The notes below the pieces were generated by a model, which worked only from the letters and a program-made list of their open reading frames with translations, was not told where the DNA came from and searched no databases. From Umbelopsis ramanniana AG (lineage: Eukaryota > Mucoromycota > Umbelopsidomycetes > Umbelopsidales > Umbelopsidaceae): DNA of 64,000 nucleotides. A program made the translations under genes and the position numbers. The DNA is taken from assembly GCF_025399195.1 (NCBI RefSeq), contig NW_026252113.1, positions 62,001 to 126,000 of the forward strand, given 5' to 3'. Positions 35,839-46,269 of the stretch are shown here, piece by piece (position 1 is the first letter of the stretch; each line of letters starts with the position of its first letter).

Positions 35839-37160
35839 ATGTCTGCCCCTGTCGACACTGTTCCCGCTCACGGTAACTACTTTTCAACCAACCCAGAAAA
35901 AAAAAAAAAAAAGTTCCATTCAAACTCACTCATATCCTTTCTTTCCTTGCCGCAGTCGAGGAAACCCCTGCTCCTGCTGCTGTTGAAGAAACAACTGCTG
36001 CTCCTGCTGCCACCGAGGAAGCTCCTGTTGCCACTACTGAAGGTTAGTTGCGATTAAAGTGTTGTCTAATCCATGGTGGAACCTGACTTCTGATCTCGTT
36101 TTCTCCTCTTATCCACTCAGCTGTCAAGGATGAAGAGCCTGCTCCTACTACTGCCGAGACTACAGGTAACACGGTCTTTTCCCTGTGACATGCTACACAA
36201 CGCACCCTCTTTCATCATACCCTATACAAATATGTAATGATACGATTCTATGCTCACTCACAATTCTTCACACGTTAGCCCCTGCTCCCGAAACTGACGC
36301 CGCCGCCAAAGTTGAGGAGGCCAAGCCTGGTAAGTGTCTTACACTAACGAGGGGTTAATGTCAGCTGAGATGAGGGATTTCCTCACTAAACAAGCATGCT
36401 CATTTAAATTAGCTGCTCCTACCACTGAGGCTAAGCCTGTTGCTGCCAAGGTAAAAGATCATTTTTATTAAGTTTGTCTGGTTTGTATAAACAAACATTG
36501 ATGATGAATTGCTTTTTAGCCTGCTGCTACTGATAAGAAGGTCAAGCGTTCTTCTACCATTTTGCAAAAGATCAAGGCTGGTTTCAAGAGCTTGAGCAAC
36601 AACTCTAAGCCCAAGACTGCCACCGCCTCCAAGAAGGTCGAACCCAAGAAGGATGTCGTTAAGCCTGCTGGTGGTAAGGATTCTTTTTGCGTGATCTGCA
36701 CACCCCCCAATAATTTTTTTTACTCATCGGCGCTTTAATCACTTATTTGCAGACGCTGCTACTCCTGCTGCTGTTGCAGATGCTGCCACTAAGCGTGAGT
36801 ACAGCTTTTTTCGGTTTTTATGTTTAGCCTGAATTCAATTGTGCCTAACCTTAGTGCCTTGCTAAAATAGCTACCCCCGAGACTCCCCAGACTGAGGTTG
36901 CCGCTCCTGCTGCTACTGAACGTAAGATGACCGTACGATCATGCTATGAATGAAATATGGACACTAACTTTAAATCTTCTTTGGGCTTCTATTAGCCGAG
37001 ACTGCTGGTATGTAATCCGCCCAATAACACGCTTTATCATGTGAATACCTTTGAACTGACTTTTTCCGTAGAAGAGGCTCCCGTAGACCCTGCTACTGAA
37101 ATCAAGCCTGAGGAAGTTGCTGTTCCCGTCATTGGTGGCACCATGGGCCATGCCGCATAA
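35839..37160 (+). CDS. Ala/Pro/Glu/Thr-rich low-complexity protein built from ten small exons
   Basis: Ten exons (35839-35872, 35956-36042, 36121-36165, 36279-36329, 36413-36450, 36520-36673, 36753-36794, 36871-36921, 36996-37007, 37072-37160) give 200 residues. The protein is a run of EE/AP/TT/KP units, likely disordered, with one central basic segment (KKVKRSSTILQKIKAGFKSL, about residues 91-110) able to form an amphipathic helix, and the tail 'VIGGTMGHAA'. No signal peptide or membrane segment is present. Six internal exons have lengths divisible by three and phase-1 introns on both sides, including a 12-nt exon (PETA). Codon use is strongly biased to GCT/GCC/CCT/GAG, suggesting high expression. 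Function unknown; a membrane- or nucleic-acid-binding disordered protein is possible. Confidence 0.8.
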
Positions 37161-38210
37161 GCTCTTTCAACCCTTAAGATATCTAGTTTTCTTCCCAAAA
37201 CAAGCAGCCTCTAATGATATATTCTATACGGTATTTTTGTCCTAAAATTGGGTGGCATCTACAGAATCAGCTCTTTTTTTGTATCTCGTCTCGCGTCTAA
37301 TTTGTAATACAGCTCATTTTGTCACACCATTCTTATCAGTATTCTACGTGTTTTTGTTTCGCGCCGTATTTTCTTAAAGGCTTGTGTGGTACTTCGTGTG
37401 GTGGGGTTGCTGGCTAGCTCCCTTGGCGTTGGATGGGGCCAAGGTGTACACTACGTGGTTTGGCAATCCGCTTCTCATAGAATTTGTGATCTGCGGAAGT
37501 TCAATAGTATGCATGCCGAATCGACACCAATGGCAGATTGCACGTTTGTAAATGTTGTTGACTCGTGCAAGATGAAGCGCCGCTTAAGATGTTTATATTT
37601 GGCACATATTGCCGTACCGGTCCAAGAATTGACCATCTGTCAGATTGGGTACTTTAACCTTATTGCCCACCTTGCTCGGATTTTTCAGATCCGCCCACTT
37701 TCGCTCCTTCATTGTTGTCTGCAGCCGTTATAACGTTTGCGGAGACCTGGTCATCATCACAACACAGTCTATCAACTATTGATATATATATTTTGAAATA
37801 TTTCACACAAAATCACAAATGAACTTGTGACAAACTAAATGCTCGATTTTAAAATCAAATGGAATGAAAAATGTGTGGTTCAACAGAGGCCAAGCGTAGC
37901 CAATCAGTTCTATGGTCTCACTGCCATCACTTACTTGTACGACCGTCTTGCAAGGTAGGGTAGAACACCTGGAAAGACTTGCTGAGGTTGGGAGCCTGCA
38001 AAAGTGATATATAAACAAGTCTGCGCGTATATATCTGGGGGCTCATGAACCATTTCTTTTTTTTTAAAAAAAAGCAAACCACATCCTTTGGTTTTGTGGT
38101 GCCATAATTTATTGTAAACACAATAAATGCAAACCTGGAAAGGGGAATTGAAATGTACGATCGGTCTTACCACATGACTCGAGTAAATACAAATGAATGA
38201 ATGGTCTTCC
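37161..38210. other. Convergent intergenic region
   Basis: This 1.05-kb region lies between two converging genes. A 115-codon frame at 37386-37733 begins with a signal-like stretch but is otherwise featureless, so I do not call it a gene. A- and T-runs are present. Confidence 0.35.
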
Positions 38211-39330
38211 TTAAATACCAGCACCCTCATAGCCTGGTACTTTCTCATGAAGAATCTTTTCCGAGAAATCCCAAAGTTTGATCTGATTTTCTGGAGACAT
38301 AGAGTGACCACCCACCGAACCAGGCACAGCAAAGGGAACATAATACTGGCCACGGATATCCTTTTCTTCAACCTCAGGACTAGTGGCAAGATACATTTGT
38401 GTGATCGCTCCATCTTCTGTTGATATCATGAATGACTTGATGATGGAATTAAGAAAGCTGTTACTGTGTCTCATCAAATCAGATTTGACTGTACCGGGGT
38501 GACAACTGTTTACATATATTCCCTGCATTGGGTTGAGTTAAAAAATGAATCGATTCGAATATGCCACTATCAAGCCAATCTTACTTTCACACCCTTCTGT
38601 TCCAATCTCTGTGAGAGCTCACGTGTGAACAAAATATTGGCAGCCTTGGATCGACCGTATGAAACGAAGGCGCTATACTTGCTTTCATCATTCATAGTCT
38701 CAAGATCTAAACCGTGGAAATAGATGGTATTGTGTCCCCATGAAGAGACATTGACGACACGACTAGGCTGGCTCTCCTCCAGAACCGGGAGCAATTGCAT
38801 AGTGAGATGGAAGTGAGCTAGCTGTAACACAAATCTTTTTTGGTAAGAAAAATTCAACTTCCGTTGAAGGTGAAGCGCGTACCTACATGATTGGTAGCAA
38901 ACTGTGATTCATAACCATCTTCAGAGAGAGCAAAAGGGCACGCCATAACTCCAGCATTGTTCAGCAAAACATGGAGCGGAAGCTTCTTGGCCTTGAACTC
39001 ACTTGCAAACTTGGTGACAGAAGCAAGAGAGAGGAGGTCTAACTGGATGAATTCAACAAGTTCGTTCTTGGTTTCATTCTTGATTTCTTCTACAACTGCA
39101 AGAGCTTTTGAAGGCGTACGAGAGGCGATAATGACATGGGCGTTTTTCTTTGCGAATGCAAAAGCGCAAGCTTTGCCAATCTATTTCAATCAAGATTTCT
39201 GCTTTTAACATCACCACGTACACATATTACAGTAGATATTCCCAACGCTTACTCCAGTATTGCCGCCTGTGACAATGCAGACCTTGCCTGTCATATCAGG
39301 AATTTGATCGAGAGTAAAATTCTTTCCCAT
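38211..39330 (-). CDS. Short-chain dehydrogenase/reductase (retinol dehydrogenase/WWOX-like)
   Basis: Four exons (39253-39330, 38887-39180, 38585-38821, 38211-38522) give 306 residues. The Rossmann motif TGGNTGIGK (TGxxxGxG) spans the exon 1-2 junction; 'LNNAGVMACPF' (NNAG), catalytic 'NVSSWGH' and the 'YGRSK' (YxxxK) are all intact, followed by 'HPGTVKSDL'. This wording is typical of the retinol-dehydrogenase/WWOX-type classical SDRs. NADP use is plausible from 'ASRTPSK' after beta-2. The substrate is unknown. There is no clear targeting signal. It is the nearest neighbour on the 3' side of the Fanzor gene. Confidence 0.92.
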
Positions 39331-40223
39331 ATTGATAAATTTGTGTGAAAGAGTGATCTGCCTGGCCGGTAGATCAATTGTGCCGTTTTTATACACTTTT
39401 GTGACTGACGCGTCCCGCCGCTGACTTGTGAATTTGTTGTCTTGGCGTATTTTACGTGATCCTGGCCGGACGTTTTGAGTCATGCGGAGAGTGTTGAAAA
39501 TTTGGTTGCAACGGCTTATGTTTAGTGGTAAGGACAACACATCGTTATGAATCCTTCAGAAAGCAGAATTGCCAATGCTAGAAGAAAAAATATTGAACGG
39601 CCATAAACCCATGTATCAACGCAGTCGCACTCTTAACTGCTGAAGGATCAGCCCTTCCACTTCAACATCTTATGCTACCCCCTTCTGTGACAGAGAATTG
39701 CTTGTGTAGTACCAATTGATCGAGGAATAATCACTACTGCGTGGTAAATATGTTGTATTATATTAAAAGGTGTGAGAACATGGTAGCTAGCGACAAGACG
39801 CTCATGATGCTGGTACGCAGGCTTCTACACAACCATTGCGATCAGAGAATATGTAATCTATGCTAATGTGTCAGTGACTTGCCTAAGTTAAAAAGTTTTT
39901 CTGAAGATGACTGTGGAAGCCACAGAGGGGATGACTCAATTACTCGAGCTCTCAAACGTTATATTTGCAGATCAATTTTTTTGGGATTCATGCGCAGCTT
40001 ATAAGCCATCCATCTGGGTCTCAGAAGCAAGTGTACTGTTTATTGATCACAAATTTACGGAAGATGGAATGATAATTTGCGTTAGATAGAATGATCATTT
40101 TGCGTTGGATATTGCGTTAGATACTTTTTACATTGTTTGCTTCTTGTGAAAAAAGACACAAACTCACCTCTTTCAAGTATCGCTTTAAGCGCGTGGGGCT
40201 TTCATAGCACCCTTCTCATGATA
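39331..40223. other. Spacer 3' of the Fanzor gene
   Basis: This 893-bp region lies between the SDR start and the Fanzor stop codon. It holds the SDR promoter at its left side and, at its right side, three 13-nt repeats and the palindrome CGCTTTAAGCG (about 40185) just downstream of the Fanzor stop. In Fanzor/TnpB loci the guide RNA is usually encoded around the 3' end, so this is where to look for it. Confidence 0.4.
40076..40123. repeat. Three tandem-like 13-nt repeats 3' of the Fanzor gene
   Basis: TTTGCGTTAGATA (40076-40088), TTTGCGTTGGATA (40099-40111) and ATTGCGTTAGATA (40111-40123) are near-identical, and the first two are each preceded by GAATGAT. They start about 100 bp past the Fanzor stop codon. 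They may mark the element end or belong to its noncoding RNA; this is inference. Confidence 0.5.
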
Positions 40224-42804
40224 CTACCTCTTATTCCAGGTAGGTTTTTCACCGGTGAGAGCATACGACTTCACGATCCTCCTCATATTCATGGCGGCAA
40301 GGACATCTTTGTGCCAAACGGCCTGGTGATCATGACGACGAGTGGCTACAGCATCCAAAGTGTAGGTCCATGGTAGCCGAGGATTAGTCAATGTACCAGC
40401 GTTGTAATTGGCCCGGCAAGTTGTGCAACTTCTGTGTCGAATTACAGCGCAATCGTTCTTTATGACACGATCTTGGCATTCATTAAATGGGTGGAGGAAT
40501 GATATGTTGCCGTCATCGTTTCTCTCACAACACCACTTCCTCCTCTTCTTCCACCGCTTGCCGGGCACTCGATCATCGTACTTTGATTTTGCGAGGTGGT
40601 CACATACTGAGACACGAGTTTTGTAGTCGACAGTCCTAGCATCACATAAGCAGGTGATACTCGTCCGGAATTCGTCAACTTTGATTACTTTGGCAAATCG
40701 TGCTACGTATTTAGCCAAACCCTTGACGGGCAGTGGTGGCGACCCCTTCCTGTTGCCAAAGCATCCAGTACCCCATGCTACAATTTTTGAATTCGATAGA
40801 TGTAGCAGTGGTATGCGGTCGGACGGAGGACCAGCAGCAGCAATTGGTTTCTGCGGTGGCAACACCGATGAATTGCAGAGCAGAGTATTCTTCATTGTGG
40901 CGTAGGCTCTCTCTGTTGCAATTTCTCTCGTCCTTCTCCATCTTCGGTAAAACCCCAGCTTTGACCATGCATGCAAGATGTTGAAGTGTCTGTAACAGAC
41001 AGCCAAATAGGCAGCCCATTGATCGTAGCTATCTCTTCTCAACAATGATAGCTGGTCAGTTGCCTCTTTCACAAGCCTTTGCTGCAGACGAGATTCTTTT
41101 TTGGAAAATGCTTGTGATAGGCGTGCGTTAACCCAGTATCCTAATTAAATAGAGTTATGTTGTCATTTAAATTAATAATTTTCAATCATATCAAAGTATG
41201 CATGCTGACATACCTTTGGTTATCTGCATTTTATCGTATAGATTCTCGGATCTGACAGCAGTAATCAAGGACTTCAGGCCAGGATCAACCCCGATGAGAT
41301 CAGCACTTTGGAGCTCAGCTTGTACGGACTGAGGGTCCAATTTCAGAAGCTTAAACATTCCTTTACTGTAGCTGCTCAGGTCTATAAGTTCCTGTTGTTG
41401 GTATATGTATTGATGTCAGTGAGTACATCAACAACAGCTATAATGTTTAATTTTCTCCATAAAACAAACCTCTGTTGATCTGCTAGGTAGATTTCGGCTT
41501 GCTGATTCATTTGGCTGAGGTTTGAACGAAACACTACAGCCAAAACCATCTGTGTTTATACCTATATGGTGAGTCGCCGCTCTGAGTTTTTTTTAAAGCC
41601 ATGTTATTAGTGCTTTACGGCTGTGATCTTACGGCTGTGATCATGACTTACTTCTTACTAAGTCGATCCAGATCAAAGATTTGATGCCATATCGACGTTG
41701 ATGATGAGGTTTCTGCACTTTCCTCTACAGTGTGACGTGGTTGGCGTTGACGTCCTACGGGCCATTTGCTTTCAGCCACTATTGTATACCTTTTCAGCTC
41801 ACCAAGAATCCTCTCATCCAAACGAAAATATTTTGTTGTCATTGTGTATTCCGGAAAGAGCTGGAACCTACGAGCGTCACAGTTTGAGCGGATAATGCGC
41901 AAGAACTTGTAGTATGACAATATCAAAGACAGTAGTTTTCGCTCTTTCAACAGTGTCCTTGTCAGCCTTCGATACCTGTGATCAGCTTCACGGTTTTCTT
42001 GAAGAAGAATGCCCATAGCTCGGCGATGTGCCATTATAAGATCTTGCAAATCGTCATCAGGAATGTAGATATTCACTAATCGTTCACCTCTTGATGTACG
42101 GATTTCAACAGATTCATCATCGGAATCATCAGAATCCGAGTCATTATCAATTTCTTCATCCTGAAAGGCCGCAGTGTTTTCAAATGGTTCTTCCGGGTGT
42201 GAATTATCCGTGCTACTACTTGCTGATGATGGGTCGACATTGTCTCTGTTCTCGACAAATACGAGCTCATTTATTTGACGTGAGATGTACATGGCCATTT
42301 TGTTGACGATTTTCTTCCTATCAGAGCCTTCGGCTTCCTCTTCTGGGATATATGGGTCGATTCACTTTTCAAGGTATGAAATTGAAACTTAAAAAAGTGC
42401 GTAAAGAGATGAGCCTTAAGGTTGGCAATCATCATTCTAGCATTATATGCCCGTATTTGTGCGGACAGGACTGAAGGTTTGGAAATGCCGTTTATACCAG
42501 AAAAGTAGCTATTGAAAACATCGTTATACGTTTGTTGTAAAGCCTCTTTGTCTGGTGTCAGCGCCGTGGGACGGAAGTTATCCATGAACAACGCTTGAGC
42601 AAACGTGAAATAGGACTGTAGCTTTTCGGTATCCGTAGGTAGAGCAGTGTTTTCTTTGTTTAAATGTACGTTTATCAGCAAACTGGCCTGCCGCCGTACG
42701 AAGGATGCAGCAACGGCTATTTCCCTAATAACAGGCACAAGGTGTTGAAATTCTGGACGTAGTATTGCTATCAATCCTGTTTTAATGGTTTGTTGTCGTG
42801 GCAT
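40224..42804 (-). CDS. Fanzor: eukaryotic TnpB-like RNA-guided nuclease
   Basis: Five exons (42366-42804, 41659-42342, 41470-41561, 41214-41391, 40224-41140) join in phase to 769 residues. The N-terminal helical part holds 'ARMMIANLKAHLFTHFFKF' and an acidic Ser/Asp linker; then comes the TnpB-like core: 'INTDGFGCSVSFK', RuvC-I 'LIGVDPGLKSLITAV' (catalytic D), RuvC-II 'VIKVDEFRTSITCLC' (catalytic E), a Cys-rich finger ending 'HRSCTTCRANYN', and RuvC-III 'WHKDVLAAMNM' (catalytic D). All three acidic residues are kept. Fanzors are encoded by eukaryotic mobile elements and cut DNA guided by a noncoding RNA from the 3' part of the locus. The join between the first two exons would need a 23-nt intron (42343-42365); without it there is a frameshift. 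An in-frame upstream ATG exists at 43002. No transposase or clear terminal repeats were found. Confidence 0.88.
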
Positions 42805-43330
42805 TTTGTAAAGACTTTTAGGTGAATGCTGAGAGTGATGCCCAGTGATTGAATATAAATAGCGAGTGATTGAAAATAAACGCCCGCCAAACCCCCTTTT
42901 CGATTTTGAGGATTTCGAGAAAAAAAAAGGGGTTCGAAAGAAACTGCTTACATACACTTTCGTGTATTGGATTCGTCTTAACGTATGACTTAATGGCTTC
43001 AAATAATAGCGCGATGGACGGTTAAGCTATCTAGTTGCCTCTTCAAATGTGCTCGAGATATCATGAGAAGAGATTTTCTTGAGTCTCTTGCCTTACGATC
43101 AAAAAGTATGCCAATATTTATCAGTACCAATCAATACCGATCAATTAAATCTTATGTCTGCTTCTATATCTAATTACTTTTAATTGGATTCTATAATTTG
43201 CAATAGAGAAAGATATGAGGACAAGATGGAATTCAATGATGCAGCGTGAATGACACCACATTCTATCATTCATACCAAAGACATCATGTATTTGACAACT
43301 TCTGTTTTGTAGCTTAGCTTTCGGCGATTA
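42805..43330. other. Region 5' of the Fanzor gene
   Basis: This 526-bp AT-rich region contains the presumed Fanzor promoter. Short partly repeated words (AGTGATTGAATATAAATAGCG, AGTGATTGAAAATAAACGCC-like) occur near 42845-42880. No terminal inverted repeat was found by eye. Confidence 0.35.
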
Positions 43331-43576
43331 CTATGGTGAAGCCGTTCCTGTGGATAGCGAGGCGTCCAGTCCCACCATATCAACATCCATCAGGGCTCGC
43401 AACGGTACCAGAATGGTATCCTTGTTTCCACCTTTCTCCTCGATATCCATCGGTTGACTTGGTTTTTCCATCATAGTCTCCTCATTTTGCATGTAGGACC
43501 CTGTAGGGGTAGAGTTATCAGCTTCACACAAGATCATGTTTTCGCCTTCAATAAATGTGATATTACTGTTTTCCAT
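43331..43576 (-). CDS. Small acidic unknown protein, 81 aa
   Basis: An 81-codon frame with ATG at 43576 reads MENSNITFIEGENMILCEAD and is acidic and Met-rich (MDIEEKGG, LMDVDMVGLD). It lies between the Fanzor start and the Nudix gene, on the Fanzor strand. No family is recognised. It may be a small gene, a remnant exon or chance; the single uninterrupted frame is the only support. Confidence 0.3.
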   Translation of the reverse strand: MENSNITFIEGENMILCEADNSTPTGSYMQNEETMMEKPSQPMDIEEKGGNKDTILVPLRALMDVDMVGLDASLSTGTASP

Positions 43577-43907
43577 GTCATATGCTCACTATGCAAGGGC
43601 TTATAGTCCGTATATTCAATTTTCTATGAAAACCTGAATTCGCGTTTAAGGCTACTAGGCGAAATATAATTATAGTTTGCGTATACAAATCAGAGGATCT
43701 GCGCCAATTATTTTGAGAAAGACTGTAGTTTGCATGGAGAGCTGGCTGTCAGTCGCGTGCGAAAATATGACATAATTCATTAGCTAACAACGGTTACCTT
43801 TTTCGCCGCTAGTGAAAGGTGTAAAGTTCGCTTTGCAGCTAAAAAAAAAGAATGATTTGCCCAAAAACGAGAATAGGCTGTCATTATTACGAAAAACGAA
43901 AGAAGTC
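43577..43907. promoter_or_regulatory. Divergent spacer before the Nudix gene
   Basis: These 331 bp include the Nudix promoter. The Nudix frame stays open upstream to 43812, so the true start may lie slightly further left. Confidence 0.35.
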
Positions 43908-44936
43908 ATGTTTTTACGTTCTTATGCAAGTCGTGTTCCACACCGATTACTCTTTCGAACATTCACAACCATGGAATATAATATCTCTGTTGCTGGCAAA
44001 AACGTTCCCGTCAAAGCTGCTACTGCTGACATTGACATCAAACCGGTTTTTGAATTCCAACCTTTCAAAGACTGGTGCGCCTCATTTGACAAGGAGCTGA
44101 GTCAATCCAAAGACATTACTTTGAACTCAATTCAGATCCAAAGTGTCGATATCTTCGGCAATGACAAAATAGGATTTGTCAAATTCAAGGCTGACGCTGA
44201 GCTCACGGAAACCGGAAAGAAAGTGCCCGGTATTGTGTTCATGGTACGTGCGATTCGTTGAGCTTCTCCGCTGCATTCAACATATTGACTAACAGCCAAA
44301 TATCAGAGAGGAGGAGCTGTATCGGTGTTGATTATTTTGAGATCCTCAGACAATCCTGAAAAAGGTGATCGTGTTATTTTCACACTTCAACCACGCGTGC
44401 CAGTCCCTTGCATCAAGATGCCTGAGCTTCCAGCCGGCATGCTCGATGGATCCGGTAGCTTTTCTGGTACTGCCGCCAAGGAGATTGAGGAAGAAACAGG
44501 TCAGTTTTGAACTGTGAATGATGCTCATACATTTTATTGTACTGACGGATGTATTATAGGCTTAATCATTGAAGAGCGAGAGTTGACCGATATGACAGAA
44601 TTGGCATACGGTAATGCCTGGCGAGGCGTATATCCTTCTGCAGGTGGATGTGGTATGAAATTCTGCCTTTCTATGCAAATATGCCGTTCTTATCACTAAC
44701 TGAACTACATCTTGCTTCGCACAGACGAATTTCTGCGCCTGTTCCTGTGCGTCAAGTCACTGCCTTCCAAGCAAATTGATGAATTGGAAGGAAAATTGAC
44801 AGGATTAAGAGATCATGGAGAGTCCATCACGCTCAAGCTGGTTAAACTGGAAGATGCATGGAAGGAATCACCAGATGCCAAGCTTCTTTCAAGCTTAGCA
44901 CTTCTAGATGCGCTCAAAAAAGCTGGAAAGTTGTAA
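43908..44936 (+). CDS. Nudix hydrolase, ADP-sugar/UDP-sugar diphosphatase type (plant NUDT14-like)
   Basis: Four exons (43908-44243, 44307-44499, 44560-44652, 44725-44936) give 277 residues. The Nudix box is 'AGMLDGSGSFSGTAAKEIEE' and on to ETGL, preceded by 'PCIKMPELP'; 'GVYPSAGGCDEFLRLFL' and 'GLRDHGESITLKLV' further match plant NUDT14, which hydrolyses ADP-glucose and ADP-ribose to AMP and sugar phosphate. The metal-binding REUxEExG core (KEIEEETG) is present with Lys for Arg. The N-terminal extension from the ATG at 43908, MFLRSYASRVPHRLLFRTFT, has five Arg and no acid, like a mitochondrial presequence; the second ATG at 43971 (MEYNISVAGK) would give a 256-residue cytosolic form. The substrate is inferred from the family. 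Confidence 0.9.
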
Positions 44937-45141
44937 ACATATAGTGTCTAGGTTTAGCCAACAATCTAATTTGGCAAATGAATGTAGTATATGTCCCATT
45001 TAAATATGATATCCATTGATTTTTGAAGAAAGACACAGAATGAGGGGAGCAAATGTCAGGTTTCCGCTCTTCACACTTTTTTTATTTTAAATTTCCGTCT
45101 GCAACAATTTGCAACGTCGTGTTCGAACTGTGAAGCCTCCA

Positions 45142-45970
45142 ATGGCAAAGGATCCTGTGCAATTACTGGATGACGAAGATAACTTCGCTCCCAGATTTGA
45201 GCAGGTGAGTGCACATAAGAATCTGCCTCCAGTCATTGGACATGCCTATGCGACTGGCAGGTCTGTGATCCTAACGACCATTGTTGGAAGGAGAATACTA
45301 ATTACAAGATTTGGTATGACAGGTACTAGAAGAGATTTTCAAACGCTTCGACAAGGTGAGCTTTTTCATAGAGGAACATTTGATGTCCAAAGGGAATGTG
45401 AAACTAATATAGGATGATCAATCGAATGTAATCAGAGCAACAAAGGCTCATGGACTAGAGATGAAATCAACGAGTTTGCTACTCAAACCAACGGCAAGCC
45501 TGTAAGTGATTGAACTCGGGACTATAGTACACACGCCATAAGCTAGCTTACGATTTTTTTTAACATTATAACAATTCTTGACAGTTTGACAAAGATACAT
45601 TGGAGGTAAAGATGCTCACGCCACTGTCTGATTTTGATGCCTCTTGTCTCTATAAGTTTCTAAATCACAAAATGGCTAAACAAACACTTTAGGAAATCGA
45701 AACTTTTTTTGAAGTAACAGAAGAGGGTAATCTTACTACTAATGGGTTCATGCAAATGTATCACTTGCAAACACAAAACGATCCTGAGGAGACGTGGAAG
45801 GATTTGAAAACATGTAAGTGTTGAACTGTCCAATATGGCTATAGATATCGTGCTTGCTGATCCCAAAAAACCATATTGCTATTATTAAAGATGGATACGA
45901 TGACAACTTGGACCTTGTATCTAGTAGAACTGAAGATGAAAACCCCATTTCACCAGCACCAGAGAAATAA
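45142..45970 (+). CDS. Small EF-hand protein, 127 aa
   Basis: Six exons (45142-45204, 45323-45355, 45436-45501, 45585-45605, 45693-45813, 45891-45970) give 127 residues starting MAKDPVQLLDDEDNFAP. One EF-hand is clear: helix 'VLEEIFKRFD' then loop DKSNKGSWTRDE with D1, S3, K5, G6 and E12, so position 5 is Lys instead of Asp/Asn. A second, degenerate hand may be 'FFEVTEEGNLTTNGFMQMY'. Calcium binding is therefore plausible but weak. Exons 2 and 4 are only 33 and 21 nt. The tail 'PEETWKDLKTYGYDDNLDL' and an acidic C-terminus follow. I do not recognise the specific family. The acceptor of exon 3 was chosen at 45436 because the alternatives put a stop in frame. Confidence 0.7.
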
Positions 45971-46269
45971 ATACTACACTGAATGGATATTTAAAATTGC
46001 AATGTGGTAGTGGCATTTTTTTCTGTGATGCGTTCCAAGTGTGACTTTGCTCTCCTGCTGAGAAACACACACCAGTTTCTTGAATACCAGCGCAGCTTAA
46101 ACGGTCTCCAGTTGTATCTTACCGTCCTCACAGCCATAGACACACATCTCAGTTTAGCCTGTAGACACTATAACTGCGTATGCATTCTGAAGCAGTCTGA
46201 CATTCTTTTAAATAACGAACCATGACTAACCATAATGTCCCCTCATAGTGACGATTTACGAAGGAACTC

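Noticed and set aside
37386-37733. 115-codon plus-strand frame with a hydrophobic start
   Set aside because: The signal-like start is weak, the rest has no pattern and no intron-exon support; too little to call a gene.
39331-43907. Complete DNA transposon with terminal inverted repeats around Fanzor
   Set aside because: I searched the flanks by eye for matching inverted ends and target duplications and found none that I could defend.
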